Below, one piece after another: positions 1 to 7,545 of a stretch of 61,398 nt of DNA (position 1 is the stretch's first letter; every line of letters begins with the position of its first letter). The stretch comes from an uncultured Lachnospiraceae bacterium (lineage in GTDB: Bacteria > Bacillota > Clostridia > Lachnospirales > Lachnospiraceae): assembly GCA_910585825.1 (NCBI GenBank), contig CAJUEY010000015.1, positions 1 through 61,398 on the forward strand, read 5' to 3'. Position numbers and translations under genes: made by a program. The notes beneath the pieces were generated by a model, which was not told the origin of the DNA, made no database searches, and saw only the letters and a program-made list of their open reading frames with translations.

Positions 1-778
1 TCCGTTCCTTCGGCTTTTCCTCCGTCAGTATCAGGCGCACCATTGCAAGGGTAAGTTCCCCAGTCTTGCCATATTCCTTGATTTTTGCAGACTGCGCCAT
101 GCTGACGTTACAGCCTTTTTCCTCTATGACTGCCTGCACCCACTGCTGCGCTTCCTCCGCCAGAAAGGAAATGTCAACGCCCTGTGAGAAACCGAGCTTT
201 TTACCGTCCACCATAGCAAGGAGTTCATCAGACAGGCGGGAGAGCCAGATATACCGCTGAACCTTTTTAGCGTTCTCCCCGGCAGCTTCCCCGACCTCAT
301 CCAGTGTGTTTCTGCCTGACTTCTTCCCCTGATGCTTCATGGCTTCATATTTCATCTTGTAGGCTCTCGCCTTCTCACTCGGTAAAATATCTTCCCTCTG
401 GATATTGGAATCCACCATGATAATCGTAGCTTCATCATCGGTGTAGTTGCGGACAACCACAGGCATCTCCGTCTTTCCGGCAAGCTCCGAGCCACGTTTG
501 CGGCGGTGTCCGGCTATGATTTCATAGCCGCCGCCCGCCCTCGGTCTTGCAATCCCCGGCACAAGCACCCCGTACTGGCGGATACTCTCGGTTGTTTCCT
601 CCATCTTCTCATCGTCCTCCACCCGGAAAGGGTGGTCTTTGAACGTGTAAAGCTCTGCCAGCGGCGCATTGATAATCTGCTCTATCCCATTTTCCTGTGC
701 GGTATTCCCACCGAACAAATCATCAAAACTTTCCAGAGCAACCTTTGATGCGCTTCTTGGTTTTGCGTTACTGCCCAT
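1..778 (-). CDS. parB: ParB/RepB/Spo0J family partition protein (3' end beyond window)
   Basis: The frame is open from an ATG at 778 to the left edge, so about 259 residues of the N-terminal part are present. The N-terminus reads MGSNAKPRSASKVAL, and further on lies the ParB nuclease-like core with the family motif AGHRRKRGSELAG followed by MPVVVRNYTDDEA. A region with SEKARAYKMKYEAMKHQ and then helix-turn-helix-like sequence follows, as in Spo0J-type proteins. In this family the protein binds parS-like sites and works with ParA to segregate or stabilise DNA. Its start overlaps the last 11 bases of parA, indicating translational coupling. In conjugative elements this pair is thought to stabilise the excised circular form. 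The family call is firm; the role in this element is inferred. Confidence 0.88.
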   Translation of the reverse strand, partial: MGSNAKPRSASKVALESFDDLFGGNTAQENGIEQIINAPLAELYTFKDHPFRVEDDEKMEETTESIRQYGVLVPGIARPRAGGGYEIIAGHRRKRGSELAGKTEMPVVVRNYTDDEATIIMVDSNIQREDILPSEKARAYKMKYEAMKHQGKKSGRNTLDEVGEAAGENAKKVQRYIWLSRLSDELLAMVDGKKLGFSQGVDISFLAEEAQQWVQAVIEEKGCNVSMAQSAKIKEYGKTGELTLAMVRLILTEEKPKER

Positions 779-1553
779 CTGCAAGCACCTCCTTTGTCAG
801 AGAATCGTAAGCTGACGCCACTTTTCCCTTTGGATCATGCTTGTAGATGCTGACACCCTCCGCTGAAATCTCCGCCGCCCGGACAGAAATGGGAATGACA
901 TTGGCAAATATCCTCACCCGGCTTCCGTATGCCTCCTTCAGCATGGCGCTGATGTCCTTTGCGTAGTTCGTCCGGCTGTCCACCATTGTAAGCAGAATCC
1001 CCTCAATCTCCAGTTTCGGGTTAATCTGCCGCTTTACCTTGCCGACCGTCTTAATAAGCTGCTGCAAGCCTTTGACGGGCAGATATGCCGCCTGTACGGG
1101 TATCAAGATGCTGTCGGCGCTGGCAAAGGCATTTATGGTAATCATGCCGAGGGAAGGCATACAGTCAATCAAGATATAATCGTAGCTCTCCCTGACAATC
1201 TCTATGTACGACCTCAGCACCGTTTCCCGGCTCATCACATTCACAAGGGAAACCTCCAGACCGGAAAGCTCAATGTTCCCCGGCATTAAGTCTATCCCTT
1301 CCTCATGGTGGAGGATACCTTCCCCCGGCTCTACTTCCTCGTCATTGATTAAGTTCCCCATAATGGTTGCAAGCGTGACTTCCAGACTGTCCGGCTCTGT
1401 AAAGCCTAAACTTGCGGTCAAACTGCCCTGTGCGTCCGCATCAATCAAAAGCACTTTCTTTCCCTGTTTTGCAAGTCCTATGCCTAAATTGCTTGTGGTA
1501 GTGGTCTTTCCCACTCCGCCTTTCTGATTTGCGATTGCGATTATTTTACACAT
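768..1553 (-). CDS. parA: ParA family partition ATPase
   Basis: This is a 261-residue deviant-Walker ATPase. The Walker A motif KGGVGKTT is at residues 11-18, Walker A' LIDADAQG at about 36-43, and a Walker B-like strand with LIDCMPSLG near residue 130. There is no N-terminal helix-turn-helix, which is typical of short ParA/Soj proteins. ParA binds DNA non-specifically in the ATP state and is displaced by ParB. An AGGAG ribosome site lies upstream of the ATG at 1553. It sits 18 bases downstream of the DUF3970-like gene and overlaps parB, so all four genes are probably one transcript. Its length is normal for the family. Confidence 0.93.
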   Translation of the reverse strand: MCKIIAIANQKGGVGKTTTTSNLGIGLAKQGKKVLLIDADAQGSLTASLGFTEPDSLEVTLATIMGNLINDEEVEPGEGILHHEEGIDLMPGNIELSGLEVSLVNVMSRETVLRSYIEIVRESYDYILIDCMPSLGMITINAFASADSILIPVQAAYLPVKGLQQLIKTVGKVKRQINPKLEIEGILLTMVDSRTNYAKDISAMLKEAYGSRVRIFANVIPISVRAAEISAEGVSIYKHDPKGKVASAYDSLTKEVLADGQ

Positions 1554-1571
1554 GATGATTCTCCTTTGCTT

Positions 1572-1751
1572 CTACTGGTTTTCTTTTACGTTGCTTTTTC
1601 TGACTTCCACATAAGTCCTGTAATATTTCTTTGTCCCTTTGTTTGGGAACATATCGGAAAACTCCGTCACCTCGATTTTCGGGTTACGCTGTAAAATCTT
1701 CCCGAACCACTTAATATCGTTCTTCGTTCCCATAAGTCTGACTTTTAACAT
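1572..1751 (-). CDS. Small DUF3970-like protein
   Basis: The 59-residue protein begins MLKVRLMGTKNDIKWFGKIL and resembles the short DUF3970 family, often found beside parA in clostridial mobile elements. The function is unknown. I chose the ATG at 1751, which overlaps the upstream stop codon by one base (TGATG), over the in-frame TTG at 1754. The family assignment comes from recalled sequence similarity and was not tested by a search. No membrane segment or signal peptide is present; the composition is basic and compact. Confidence 0.7.
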   Translation of the reverse strand: MLKVRLMGTKNDIKWFGKILQRNPKIEVTEFSDMFPNKGTKKYYRTYVEVRKSNVKENQ

Positions 1752-2218
1752 CAATCCCGTCCTCCAAGCATGGCGTACAACTTGTGGTTATATGTTACAT
1801 ATTCCGGATAACGAATCTGTACCGCCTGCCAAAAATAAGGCGCATAGGCACAGCAGAACAGTTCTTCCACTGTGTACCGTCTGCACTCGTCCACCTGTTC
1901 CTCCGCATCATCGTAATCAAAGACACTTGGCGTACCATTGCAGTAAAGGTTAAACGCCATCCTGACTACTTTTAAGCTCCCGCTGGTCTGCCATCCTTCA
2001 TGCAGACACTCCGTTATTACACATCCTGTCTTAAAGTTATAAATGCTTTTGATATTTCTTCTTGTGTCATCGCTGATACCAAGACAATATACAAGCGCTT
2101 TGTGGTACACGTCCTGATACCTGACCTCTTTCAATTTCTCATAGTAGAATTTTTCATGTGCATCGCTGATAAAAATAATCTCTTTCGCTTTCTCTGCTCT
2201 TAACGCTGTGTTTGACAT
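1751..2218 (-). CDS. DUF6075-like mobile-element protein
   Basis: The 155-residue protein contains the distinctive block KALVYCLGISDDTRRNI, then GCVITECLHEGWQTSGS and VVRMAFNLYCNGTPS. I recognise this as the DUF6075 family carried by Tn1549-like elements. The function is unknown. Several cysteines are present but there is no obvious metal motif. The start at 2218 is set by an AGGAGG about 8 bases upstream; the frame is open further 5', but that extension lacks a ribosome site and runs into a hairpin. It is the first gene of the parAB cluster and its stop overlaps the next start. The family call is from memory and moderately sure. Confidence 0.68.
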   Translation of the reverse strand: MSNTALRAEKAKEIIFISDAHEKFYYEKLKEVRYQDVYHKALVYCLGISDDTRRNIKSIYNFKTGCVITECLHEGWQTSGSLKVVRMAFNLYCNGTPSVFDYDDAEEQVDECRRYTVEELFCCAYAPYFWQAVQIRYPEYVTYNHKLYAMLGGRD

Positions 2219-2254
2219 TTTTCTGTTCCTCCTTTTAAAATTGAATTGAAAAGA

Positions 2255-2315
2255 GCATCCCGCTATGGAATGCCCTATATAAAAAATAGGGACACTCTCA
2301 CTCAAGTATCCCTAT
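2255..2315 (-). terminator. Terminator hairpin plus second hairpin between rlmD and the element genes
   Basis: On the minus strand an 11-base arm at 2305-2315 pairs with 2286-2296 (one wobble, 8-base loop) and is followed directly by a run of T, making a good intrinsic terminator. A second hairpin (2267-2273 pairing with 2255-2261, loop 2262-2266) follows and ends in TCTTTT, just before the DUF6075-like gene. These would isolate the element genes from rlmD transcription. Confidence 0.7.
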
Positions 2316-2500
2316 CTATCCTCTATCACTATATCTGATAGTCCTCTATTCACTTTCATTGTCAGGATTTTTTGTGTTCCCCGTACCGAGGTCTAACGCC
2401 ACAACTACGGTTACTTTCTTCACAAGTATCTTTTCCTTATGATTTTCACCGATTTTGTTGAAACTGAAAAATGTCACAAAGTGCGTAAATTCAAGGATTT

Positions 2501-3919
2501 CTAGGTATCTTTCCTTTGTATCAACACCACAGTCTCCACATGCCCCGTCCCCGGAAACATATCCACGCAGCAAATCCGCTTCGCCTCATACCCATACCTC
2601 TGCAAACATTCCAAATCCCTCGCAAGACTCGTCGGCTTGCAGGAAATATAAAGCATCTCCTTCACACCCATACGCCTGCCAATTTTCTCAAGAGCCTTCG
2701 GATGAATCCCATCGCGCGGCGGATCTAACACAATAAAATCCGGTTTTTCTTCGATATCATCAATCACTTTTAATACATCCCCTGCTATAAATTCACAATT
2801 CGACAAACCGTTTCGCAGCGCATTCTCTTTAGCGGCTGCCACTGCCTCTTCCACAATCTCCACCCCTATCACTTTATCTGCAACAGGCGATAACATCTGA
2901 GCAATCGTTCCTGTTCCGCTATACAAATCAAAAACGTTCCTCTTCTTCTGTTCTTTCGCATTTATAGCATCTCCGATAAACTCTCGCGCCGTCTCATAAA
3001 GCACTTCCGCTCCCAGAGAATTCGTCTGAAAAAAGGAAAAGGGTGTAATCTTAAATTCCAGACCAAGGATTTTCTCATAAAAATAATTTTGTCCATACAA
3101 AATATCTGTCCCGTCATCCCGAATCACATCTGCCAGGCTGTCATTTCTGGTATGTAAAATTCCAACAATTTTTCCTTCAAAAGAAATCTTTAAAATGCGC
3201 TCTTTCATTTCTTCTAAAACCACATTTTCATCAAATCCCGCCGTCTGCATGCTGGTGACCAAATCAATTAAAATTTCTCCTGTTTTAACCGCTTTGCGTA
3301 CCAATAAATGGCGCAAATACCCCTCATGACGCATCTTATGATAATAAGAAATTCTTTTTTCCCCAAAAAAAGTTCTGACACATTCCAAAATGCGGCGGTA
3401 GTCCCCATCCACAATCTGGCAATTTCCCACATTTACAATATCATAAAAGCTCCCTCTTTTATGCATTCCCAATGCCAGCGGCCCGTCTTTTTCCGTATCT
3501 CCAAAAGAAAATTCCATTTTGTTGCGATAGGCAAACTGTCTGGGACTCCTCTTAATTCCTTCAAAAAGAGCGTCAAAATCTTTACCATCCTCCGCTAATA
3601 CCGGACAGAGCAATTCTCTCACCTGGCGTTCTTTCAATTTCAACTGCTCCTCATAATCCAAATTCTGATAGGTGCAGCCGCCGCAGATGCCAAAGTGTGG
3701 ACAGGCAGGAGCAGCAAGTTCTACCGGAGAATTTTCTAAAACCTCTAAAAGCCTGCCTTCACATTTCCCTTTTCTAATTTTATTGACTAAAAAAGAAACC
3801 TTCTGTCCGGGAATTGTATTTTTTACAATTACCTTTTGTCCCTTTTCTGTCAGAACAACGCCTTTGTTGGGAAATGTCACTTCTTTAACAATTCCTTCTG
3901 CAACCTCTCCTTTTTTCAT
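2501..3919 (-). CDS. rlmD: 23S rRNA (uracil-1939-C5)-methyltransferase RlmD/RumA family
   Basis: The SAM-dependent RNA methyltransferase has an N-terminal TRAM domain (about residues 1-55) and iron-sulfur cysteines in CPHFGICGGC (73, 79, 82) with a fourth at about 167 (VGNCQIV). The SAM motif is DLYSGTGTI, the catalytic cysteine lies in SCKPTSLARD (about 427), and the C-terminal general-base motif is HVETV. The likely start is the ATG at 3919, preceded by AAGGAG at short spacing; an upstream in-frame ATG at 3952 has no ribosome site. The C-terminus abuts the mobile element, so its last codons may be rebuilt by insertion, but all catalytic residues remain. RlmC/RlmCD-type specificity cannot be excluded. 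Confidence 0.92.
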   Translation of the reverse strand: MKKGEVAEGIVKEVTFPNKGVVLTEKGQKVIVKNTIPGQKVSFLVNKIRKGKCEGRLLEVLENSPVELAAPACPHFGICGGCTYQNLDYEEQLKLKERQVRELLCPVLAEDGKDFDALFEGIKRSPRQFAYRNKMEFSFGDTEKDGPLALGMHKRGSFYDIVNVGNCQIVDGDYRRILECVRTFFGEKRISYYHKMRHEGYLRHLLVRKAVKTGEILIDLVTSMQTAGFDENVVLEEMKERILKISFEGKIVGILHTRNDSLADVIRDDGTDILYGQNYFYEKILGLEFKITPFSFFQTNSLGAEVLYETAREFIGDAINAKEQKKRNVFDLYSGTGTIAQMLSPVADKVIGVEIVEEAVAAAKENALRNGLSNCEFIAGDVLKVIDDIEEKPDFIVLDPPRDGIHPKALEKIGRRMGVKEMLYISCKPTSLARDLECLQRYGYEAKRICCVDMFPGTGHVETVVLIQRKDT

Positions 3920-4069
3920 TTCTCCTTCAATCCTTTCTAAAAATACTGCCATTTTCTGTTATATACATTGCATCATAGATTATGGGGTGTAATATACAAA
4001 CGATTTTGCTACGCGCATGCAATATGCGAATAGACTTTCTCTGACACCTTTTTACATACGAAAGTCCCC

Positions 4070-4098
4070 AAAAAAAGGACCGCTTGACTGCGGCCCTT
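4070..4098 (-). terminator. Intrinsic terminator of the small acidic membrane protein gene
   Basis: On the minus strand AAGGGCCGC (4090-4098) pairs with GCGGTCCTT (4075-4083) around a six-base loop, with one wobble. A run of seven T follows immediately. It lies about 25 bases after the stop codon at 4122. Confidence 0.85.
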
Positions 4099-4121
4099 TC
4101 TGCTTGCTCTCAAATGTCCGG

Positions 4122-4385
4122 TTATTTATCGCTTTCCTCTTCTTCCTCTTCTTCATCATCAAAAAAATCGTCTTCAAATTCATCTTCCAGATCGTCTTCA
4201 AAATCTTCCAGATAATCCGGGGTGAAGAAACGGTAAATACCGTAAGCTGCTGCTGCAATTGCTGCAACAATTCCAAGGATCGCAAAAATCCAAACAATTT
4301 TTGTTGCTTTTTTCTCATCATCATCTTTCTTTTTCAGCAAGTCGTTTAATTTAGTCATTGTTAAAAAATCATCTACTTTATTCAT
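4122..4385 (-). CDS. Small single-pass membrane protein with acidic tail
   Basis: The 87-residue protein has a charged N-terminus (MNKVDDFLTMTKLNDLL), one hydrophobic segment (about residues 28-50, WIFAILGIVAAIAAAAYGIY) and a C-terminal tail made almost entirely of Asp and Glu. I have seen similar proteins in many Lachnospiraceae without a known function. The ATG at 4385 is preceded by AAAGGAG at 8 bases. It has its own promoter and terminator, so it is monocistronic. By the positive-inside rule, the Lys-rich segment before the helix suggests that the acidic tail is outside. No function is proposed. Confidence 0.75.
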   Translation of the reverse strand: MNKVDDFLTMTKLNDLLKKKDDDEKKATKIVWIFAILGIVAAIAAAAYGIYRFFTPDYLEDFEDDLEDEFEDDFFDDEEEEEEESDK

Positions 4386-4458
4386 GCCGTCCACTCCTTT
4401 TTATTGTTCTTGGAAAAATCTTTTTCCTTTGCTGTTCTCGCATGATTACATCATGTAT

Positions 4459-4486
4459 ATTATAACATATCTTTTCCTATTCACAA
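4459..4486 (-). promoter_or_regulatory. Promoter of the small acidic membrane protein gene
   Basis: Minus-strand TTGTGA (4481-4486), a 16-base spacer and TATAAT (4459-4464) with an upstream TG that makes an extended -10. It lies about 75 bases upstream of the ATG at 4385. Confidence 0.65.
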
Positions 4487-4513
4487 ATAAAAAATTACAG
4501 TTTCTATAACTTT

Positions 4514-6757
4514 TTATACTTTTTTTAATTTTGCAAAAGCTGCAAACATTTTTTTTGTACCTGCCGTATCAAAATCCACCGTCACCTCATAATCTCTGCC
4601 GCCGCTTACAATCTGCGTTACTACGCCTTCTCCGAACTTAATATGGCGTATTCTGTCTCCCTCTTTATAATCCAGCTCTGTTTTGATCTGGGAGCCAAAG
4701 TTTCTGGGCAGATCATATTTGTCGGCCGCCATTGGTTTTTCCCTCAGAACTTCTTTTGCTTTCATAAAAGCCGCTTTTCTGGGAGACGTCTCCATAAATT
4801 TGTTCTTTTCCACCCTCGGTTCTGATTTTCCCATATCTAAGAGTTCTCTTGGTATTTCTTCGACAAACCTGGATACTTTATTATATTGTGTCTCCCCCCG
4901 AATCATACGCATTCTTGCACTGGTAATGGAAAGATTTTCTTTTGCTCTGGTAATTCCTACATAGGCCAGACGCCTTTCTTCTTCTAAGTCCTCCACAGAA
5001 GTATCAGAAATAATGGAAGGATAGCTGGGAAAAAGCCCATCTTCCATTCCTGCCAGATAAACATTCGGAAATTCCAGGCCTTTGGCGCTATGCAACGTCA
5101 TCAATACAACATAATTACTGTCATTTTCCAGATTATCAATATCTGCAACAAGGGCCACTTCCTCTAAGAAACCGCTCAATGTAGGCTCTTCTTCCTCTTC
5201 TTCATAAGCGGCAATCTTGCTGATCAATTCGTCTATATTTTCAATACGGGCTGCCGCTTCATCCGTCCCCTCTGCCTCTAATTCTGCTACATATCCTGTC
5301 GTTTCAATAATTTCTTCCATAAGCTCTGTCAAACGAATCATCCCCAGTTTGCTTCTCATAGACTGGATAAACAGCACAAAAGGACGTATTTTTGCAGCGG
5401 CTTTTTTAATAGAAGGAATCTCTTCTGCCGCTTTTAATGCATCATAGAAATTCATATTCTGCAAATCAGCATATTCCTGCACACGATTTAACGTAGTAGC
5501 ACCAATGCCTCTTTTGGGTACATTAATGATACGCCGCACAGCCAGATCATCTTCTGCATTGTCAATTGTTTTCAGATAACAGAGCAAATCCTTTATTTCT
5601 TTTCTGGCATAGAAGTTAACTCCCCCTATAATCTTATAGGGAATGCCGGAAACAATAAATTTCTCTTCAAACAATCGAGACTGAGCGTTTGTACGGTATA
5701 ATATGGCGCAGTCTTTGTATTGATATCCCTGTTTATACACCTTCTGCGTAATATCTCTTGCCGCAAAATCAGCTTCATCGTAAGCAGTTTCAAATTGACG
5801 AAAGGCAATTTTATTTCCTGCTTCGTTCTCGGTCCAAAGCTTTTTGGATTTTCTTCCCCGATTATTCGCAATAACACGATTTGCAGCATCTAAAATATTC
5901 TTTGTAGAACGATAATTCTGCTCCAGCTTAATCACAGCTGCCTCTGGAAAATATTTTTCAAAATTCAAAATATTATAAATATTCGCTCCCCGAAATTTAT
6001 AAATAGACTGATCGTCGTCTCCCACTACACAGAGATTTTTGTATTTATCCGCCAGCAGACGAATCAGCTGAAACTGTGCCGTATTCGTATCCTGATACTC
6101 GTCTACCATGATATAACGAAATCGCTCCTGGTAATAATTCAGCACTTCCGGATCTCCCCGAAACAGTTTCACCGTATCAAAAATGAGATCATCAAAATCC
6201 AACGCATTGTTTTTCTGCAGCGCCTTCTGATATTCTCTGTAAACCAGAGCCTGCATTTCCTTACCATAATCCCCTGCAGCGTTCAGTGCAAATTCTTCTG
6301 GTCCGATCAGTTCATCCTTCGCCGAAGAAATCACGCCTAACAATGCTCTCTCTTTATATCGTTTTGTGTCAATCTCCAATCTTTTGCAAATTTCTTTCAT
6401 CAGTGTCTTCTGATCATCCGCATCATAGATCGTAAAGTTTGTATCAAATCCGATCCTGTCAATATAGCGCCGCAATATCCGGACACAGGTGGAATGAAAC
6501 GTCGTAACCCAGATTCCCTCTGCACCATAGGAAACAATATTTCCTATGCGCTCTCTCATCTCTCCTGCCGCTTTATTGGTAAAAGTAATCGCCATAATGT
6601 GATAAGGGCTTACGCCCTTTTCTTCTATTAAATATGCTGTTCGATAAGTAATCGCTCTTGTCTTACCGCTCCCCGCTCCCGCCAGAATCAATACCGGTCC
6701 TTCCGTTTGAAACACAGCCTGTCTCTGAGGTTCATTCAATGTATCATAAATAGCCAT
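4514..6757 (-). CDS. pcrA: ATP-dependent DNA helicase PcrA/UvrD
   Basis: This is a superfamily 1A 3'-5' helicase of 747 residues. Motif I is AGAGSGKT near residue 30, motif Ia AITFTNKAA, motif II VDEYQDTN, motif III VVGDDDQSIYKFRGA, motif IV LEQNYRSTKNIL, motif V LMTLHSAKGLEF and motif VI YVGITRAKE. The C-terminus has the Tudor-like segment DRIRHIKFGEGVV typical of PcrA. The start at MAIYDTLN fits the family N-terminus and has AAAGGAG at 5 bases; ATG codons at 6760 and 6778 are alternatives. It acts in nucleotide excision repair and removes RecA or stalled complexes. Confidence 0.96.
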   Translation of the reverse strand: MAIYDTLNEPQRQAVFQTEGPVLILAGAGSGKTRAITYRTAYLIEEKGVSPYHIMAITFTNKAAGEMRERIGNIVSYGAEGIWVTTFHSTCVRILRRYIDRIGFDTNFTIYDADDQKTLMKEICKRLEIDTKRYKERALLGVISSAKDELIGPEEFALNAAGDYGKEMQALVYREYQKALQKNNALDFDDLIFDTVKLFRGDPEVLNYYQERFRYIMVDEYQDTNTAQFQLIRLLADKYKNLCVVGDDDQSIYKFRGANIYNILNFEKYFPEAAVIKLEQNYRSTKNILDAANRVIANNRGRKSKKLWTENEAGNKIAFRQFETAYDEADFAARDITQKVYKQGYQYKDCAILYRTNAQSRLFEEKFIVSGIPYKIIGGVNFYARKEIKDLLCYLKTIDNAEDDLAVRRIINVPKRGIGATTLNRVQEYADLQNMNFYDALKAAEEIPSIKKAAAKIRPFVLFIQSMRSKLGMIRLTELMEEIIETTGYVAELEAEGTDEAAARIENIDELISKIAAYEEEEEEPTLSGFLEEVALVADIDNLENDSNYVVLMTLHSAKGLEFPNVYLAGMEDGLFPSYPSIISDTSVEDLEEERRLAYVGITRAKENLSITSARMRMIRGETQYNKVSRFVEEIPRELLDMGKSEPRVEKNKFMETSPRKAAFMKAKEVLREKPMAADKYDLPRNFGSQIKTELDYKEGDRIRHIKFGEGVVTQIVSGGRDYEVTVDFDTAGTKKMFAAFAKLKKV

Positions 6758-6796
6758 CATTTCTCCTTTGTTTTCCATTTTTTAAAATCCTTTTCT

Positions 6797-6825
6797 ATTA
6801 TACGAAGAAACGGCCGGAATCGCAA
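6797..6825 (-). promoter_or_regulatory. pcrA promoter
   Basis: Minus-strand TTGCGA (6820-6825), a 17-base spacer and TATAAT (6797-6802), about 40 bases upstream of the chosen pcrA start. It is divergent from the cyclophilin promoter. Confidence 0.75.
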
Positions 6826-6919
6826 TGCATTTTGTAAATTGATTGGCGGAATATGCACATTTTTATGAACTTTGCAGTAAGGCGCAAAATCCCCCGCTGA
6901 ATTATTACAATTGATTTCT

Positions 6920-6948
6920 TTGTGTTTCTTCTATAAATATGCTACAAT
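6920..6948 (+). promoter_or_regulatory. Promoter of the cyclophilin-uracil permease pair
   Basis: TTGTGT (6920-6925), a 17-base spacer and TACAAT (6943-6948) with TG one base upstream, an extended -10. It lies 31 bases before the cyclophilin ATG. Confidence 0.7.
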
Positions 6949-6979
6949 GTTTTGCAGAAAACTTTTAGGAGGATATGAT

Positions 6980-7501
6980 ATGACACAAAATCCAATTGTA
7001 ACATTTGAAATGGAAAACGGAGACATTATGAAAGCCGAGCTTTATCCGGAAATCGCTCCCAATACCGTTCATAATTTCATCAGCCTGATAAACAGTAATT
7101 TTTATGACGGATTGATCTTTCACCGTGTAATCAGCGGCTTTATGATTCAGGGCGGCGATCCGGAAGGCACCGGCATGGGCGGTCCCGGTTATGGAATCAA
7201 AGGAGAGTTTGCACAAAATGGTTTTGCTAATGATCTCAAACACAGCGCCGGCGTATTATCCATGGCGCGTTCTATGATGCCGGATTCTGCCGGAAGCCAA
7301 TTTTTTATTATGCACAAAAATGCTCCTCATTTAGACGGCGCATATGCGGCTTTCGGAAAAATTATCGAAGGCATGGAGGTTGTGGACAAAATTGCAGAAA
7401 CAGCAACCGATTACAGCGACCGGCCAATGGAAGAACAAAAGCTGAAAAAAGTGACGGTAGAAACCTTCGGAGAAACCTATCCGGAACCCGAAAAATGCTG
7501 A
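6980..7501 (+). CDS. Cyclophilin-type peptidyl-prolyl cis-trans isomerase
   Basis: The 173-residue single-domain cyclophilin catalyses proline cis-trans isomerisation in the cytoplasm; no signal peptide is present. Active-site blocks are visible: FHRVISGFMIQGGDPEGTG, then GVLSMAR and GSQFFIMH, then FGKIIEGMEVVDKI near the C-terminus. The start at 6980 is fixed by AGGAGG seven bases upstream; the frame extends further 5' without a ribosome site and through the promoter. uraA follows after 44 bases with its own AGGAGG, so the two are probably cotranscribed. Confidence 0.95.
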   Translation: MTQNPIVTFEMENGDIMKAELYPEIAPNTVHNFISLINSNFYDGLIFHRVISGFMIQGGDPEGTGMGGPGYGIKGEFAQNGFANDLKHSAGVLSMARSMMPDSAGSQFFIMHKNAPHLDGAYAAFGKIIEGMEVVDKIAETATDYSDRPMEEQKLKKVTVETFGETYPEPEKC

Positions 7502-7545
7502 TAGGAACCAAATGGATTTTTTACATTTTAGGAGGGAGTTTATAA

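Larger units (their letters stand above)
1..2500. mobile_element. Terminal part of an integrated conjugative-type element abutting the rlmD 3' end
   Basis: The genes left of rlmD (partial parB, parA, DUF3970-like, DUF6075-like) form a tight minus-strand cluster typical of maintenance modules in Tn1549/Tn916-type integrative elements of Clostridia. They are unrelated to the housekeeping genes to the right. rlmD (rumA) 3' ends are established integration sites for ICEs in streptococci, where the insertion lies at the codons for the conserved C-terminal HVETV motif. Here HVETV is followed by only nine residues, then unrelated sequence. The exact att core cannot be defined because the other end is outside the window. 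The right limit given is approximate; the element continues beyond the left edge. Confidence 0.6.

Noticed and set aside
2346..2573. A 75-codon minus-strand frame across the rlmD stop codon
   Set aside because: It overlaps the rlmD end in another frame, lacks a convincing ribosome site at its start and resembles no family I know; it may be a by-product of the ICE junction. A shorter GTG-start version of 25 codons is equally unsupported.
4870..4910. A C6 run in pcrA as another contingency tract
   Set aside because: The run is only six bases, lies in an essential-type gene and the frame is intact; the same holds for a C6 run near 36744.
7502..7545. PyrR-type attenuator before uraA
   Set aside because: Only 44 bases separate the genes and no terminator/antiterminator pair is visible.
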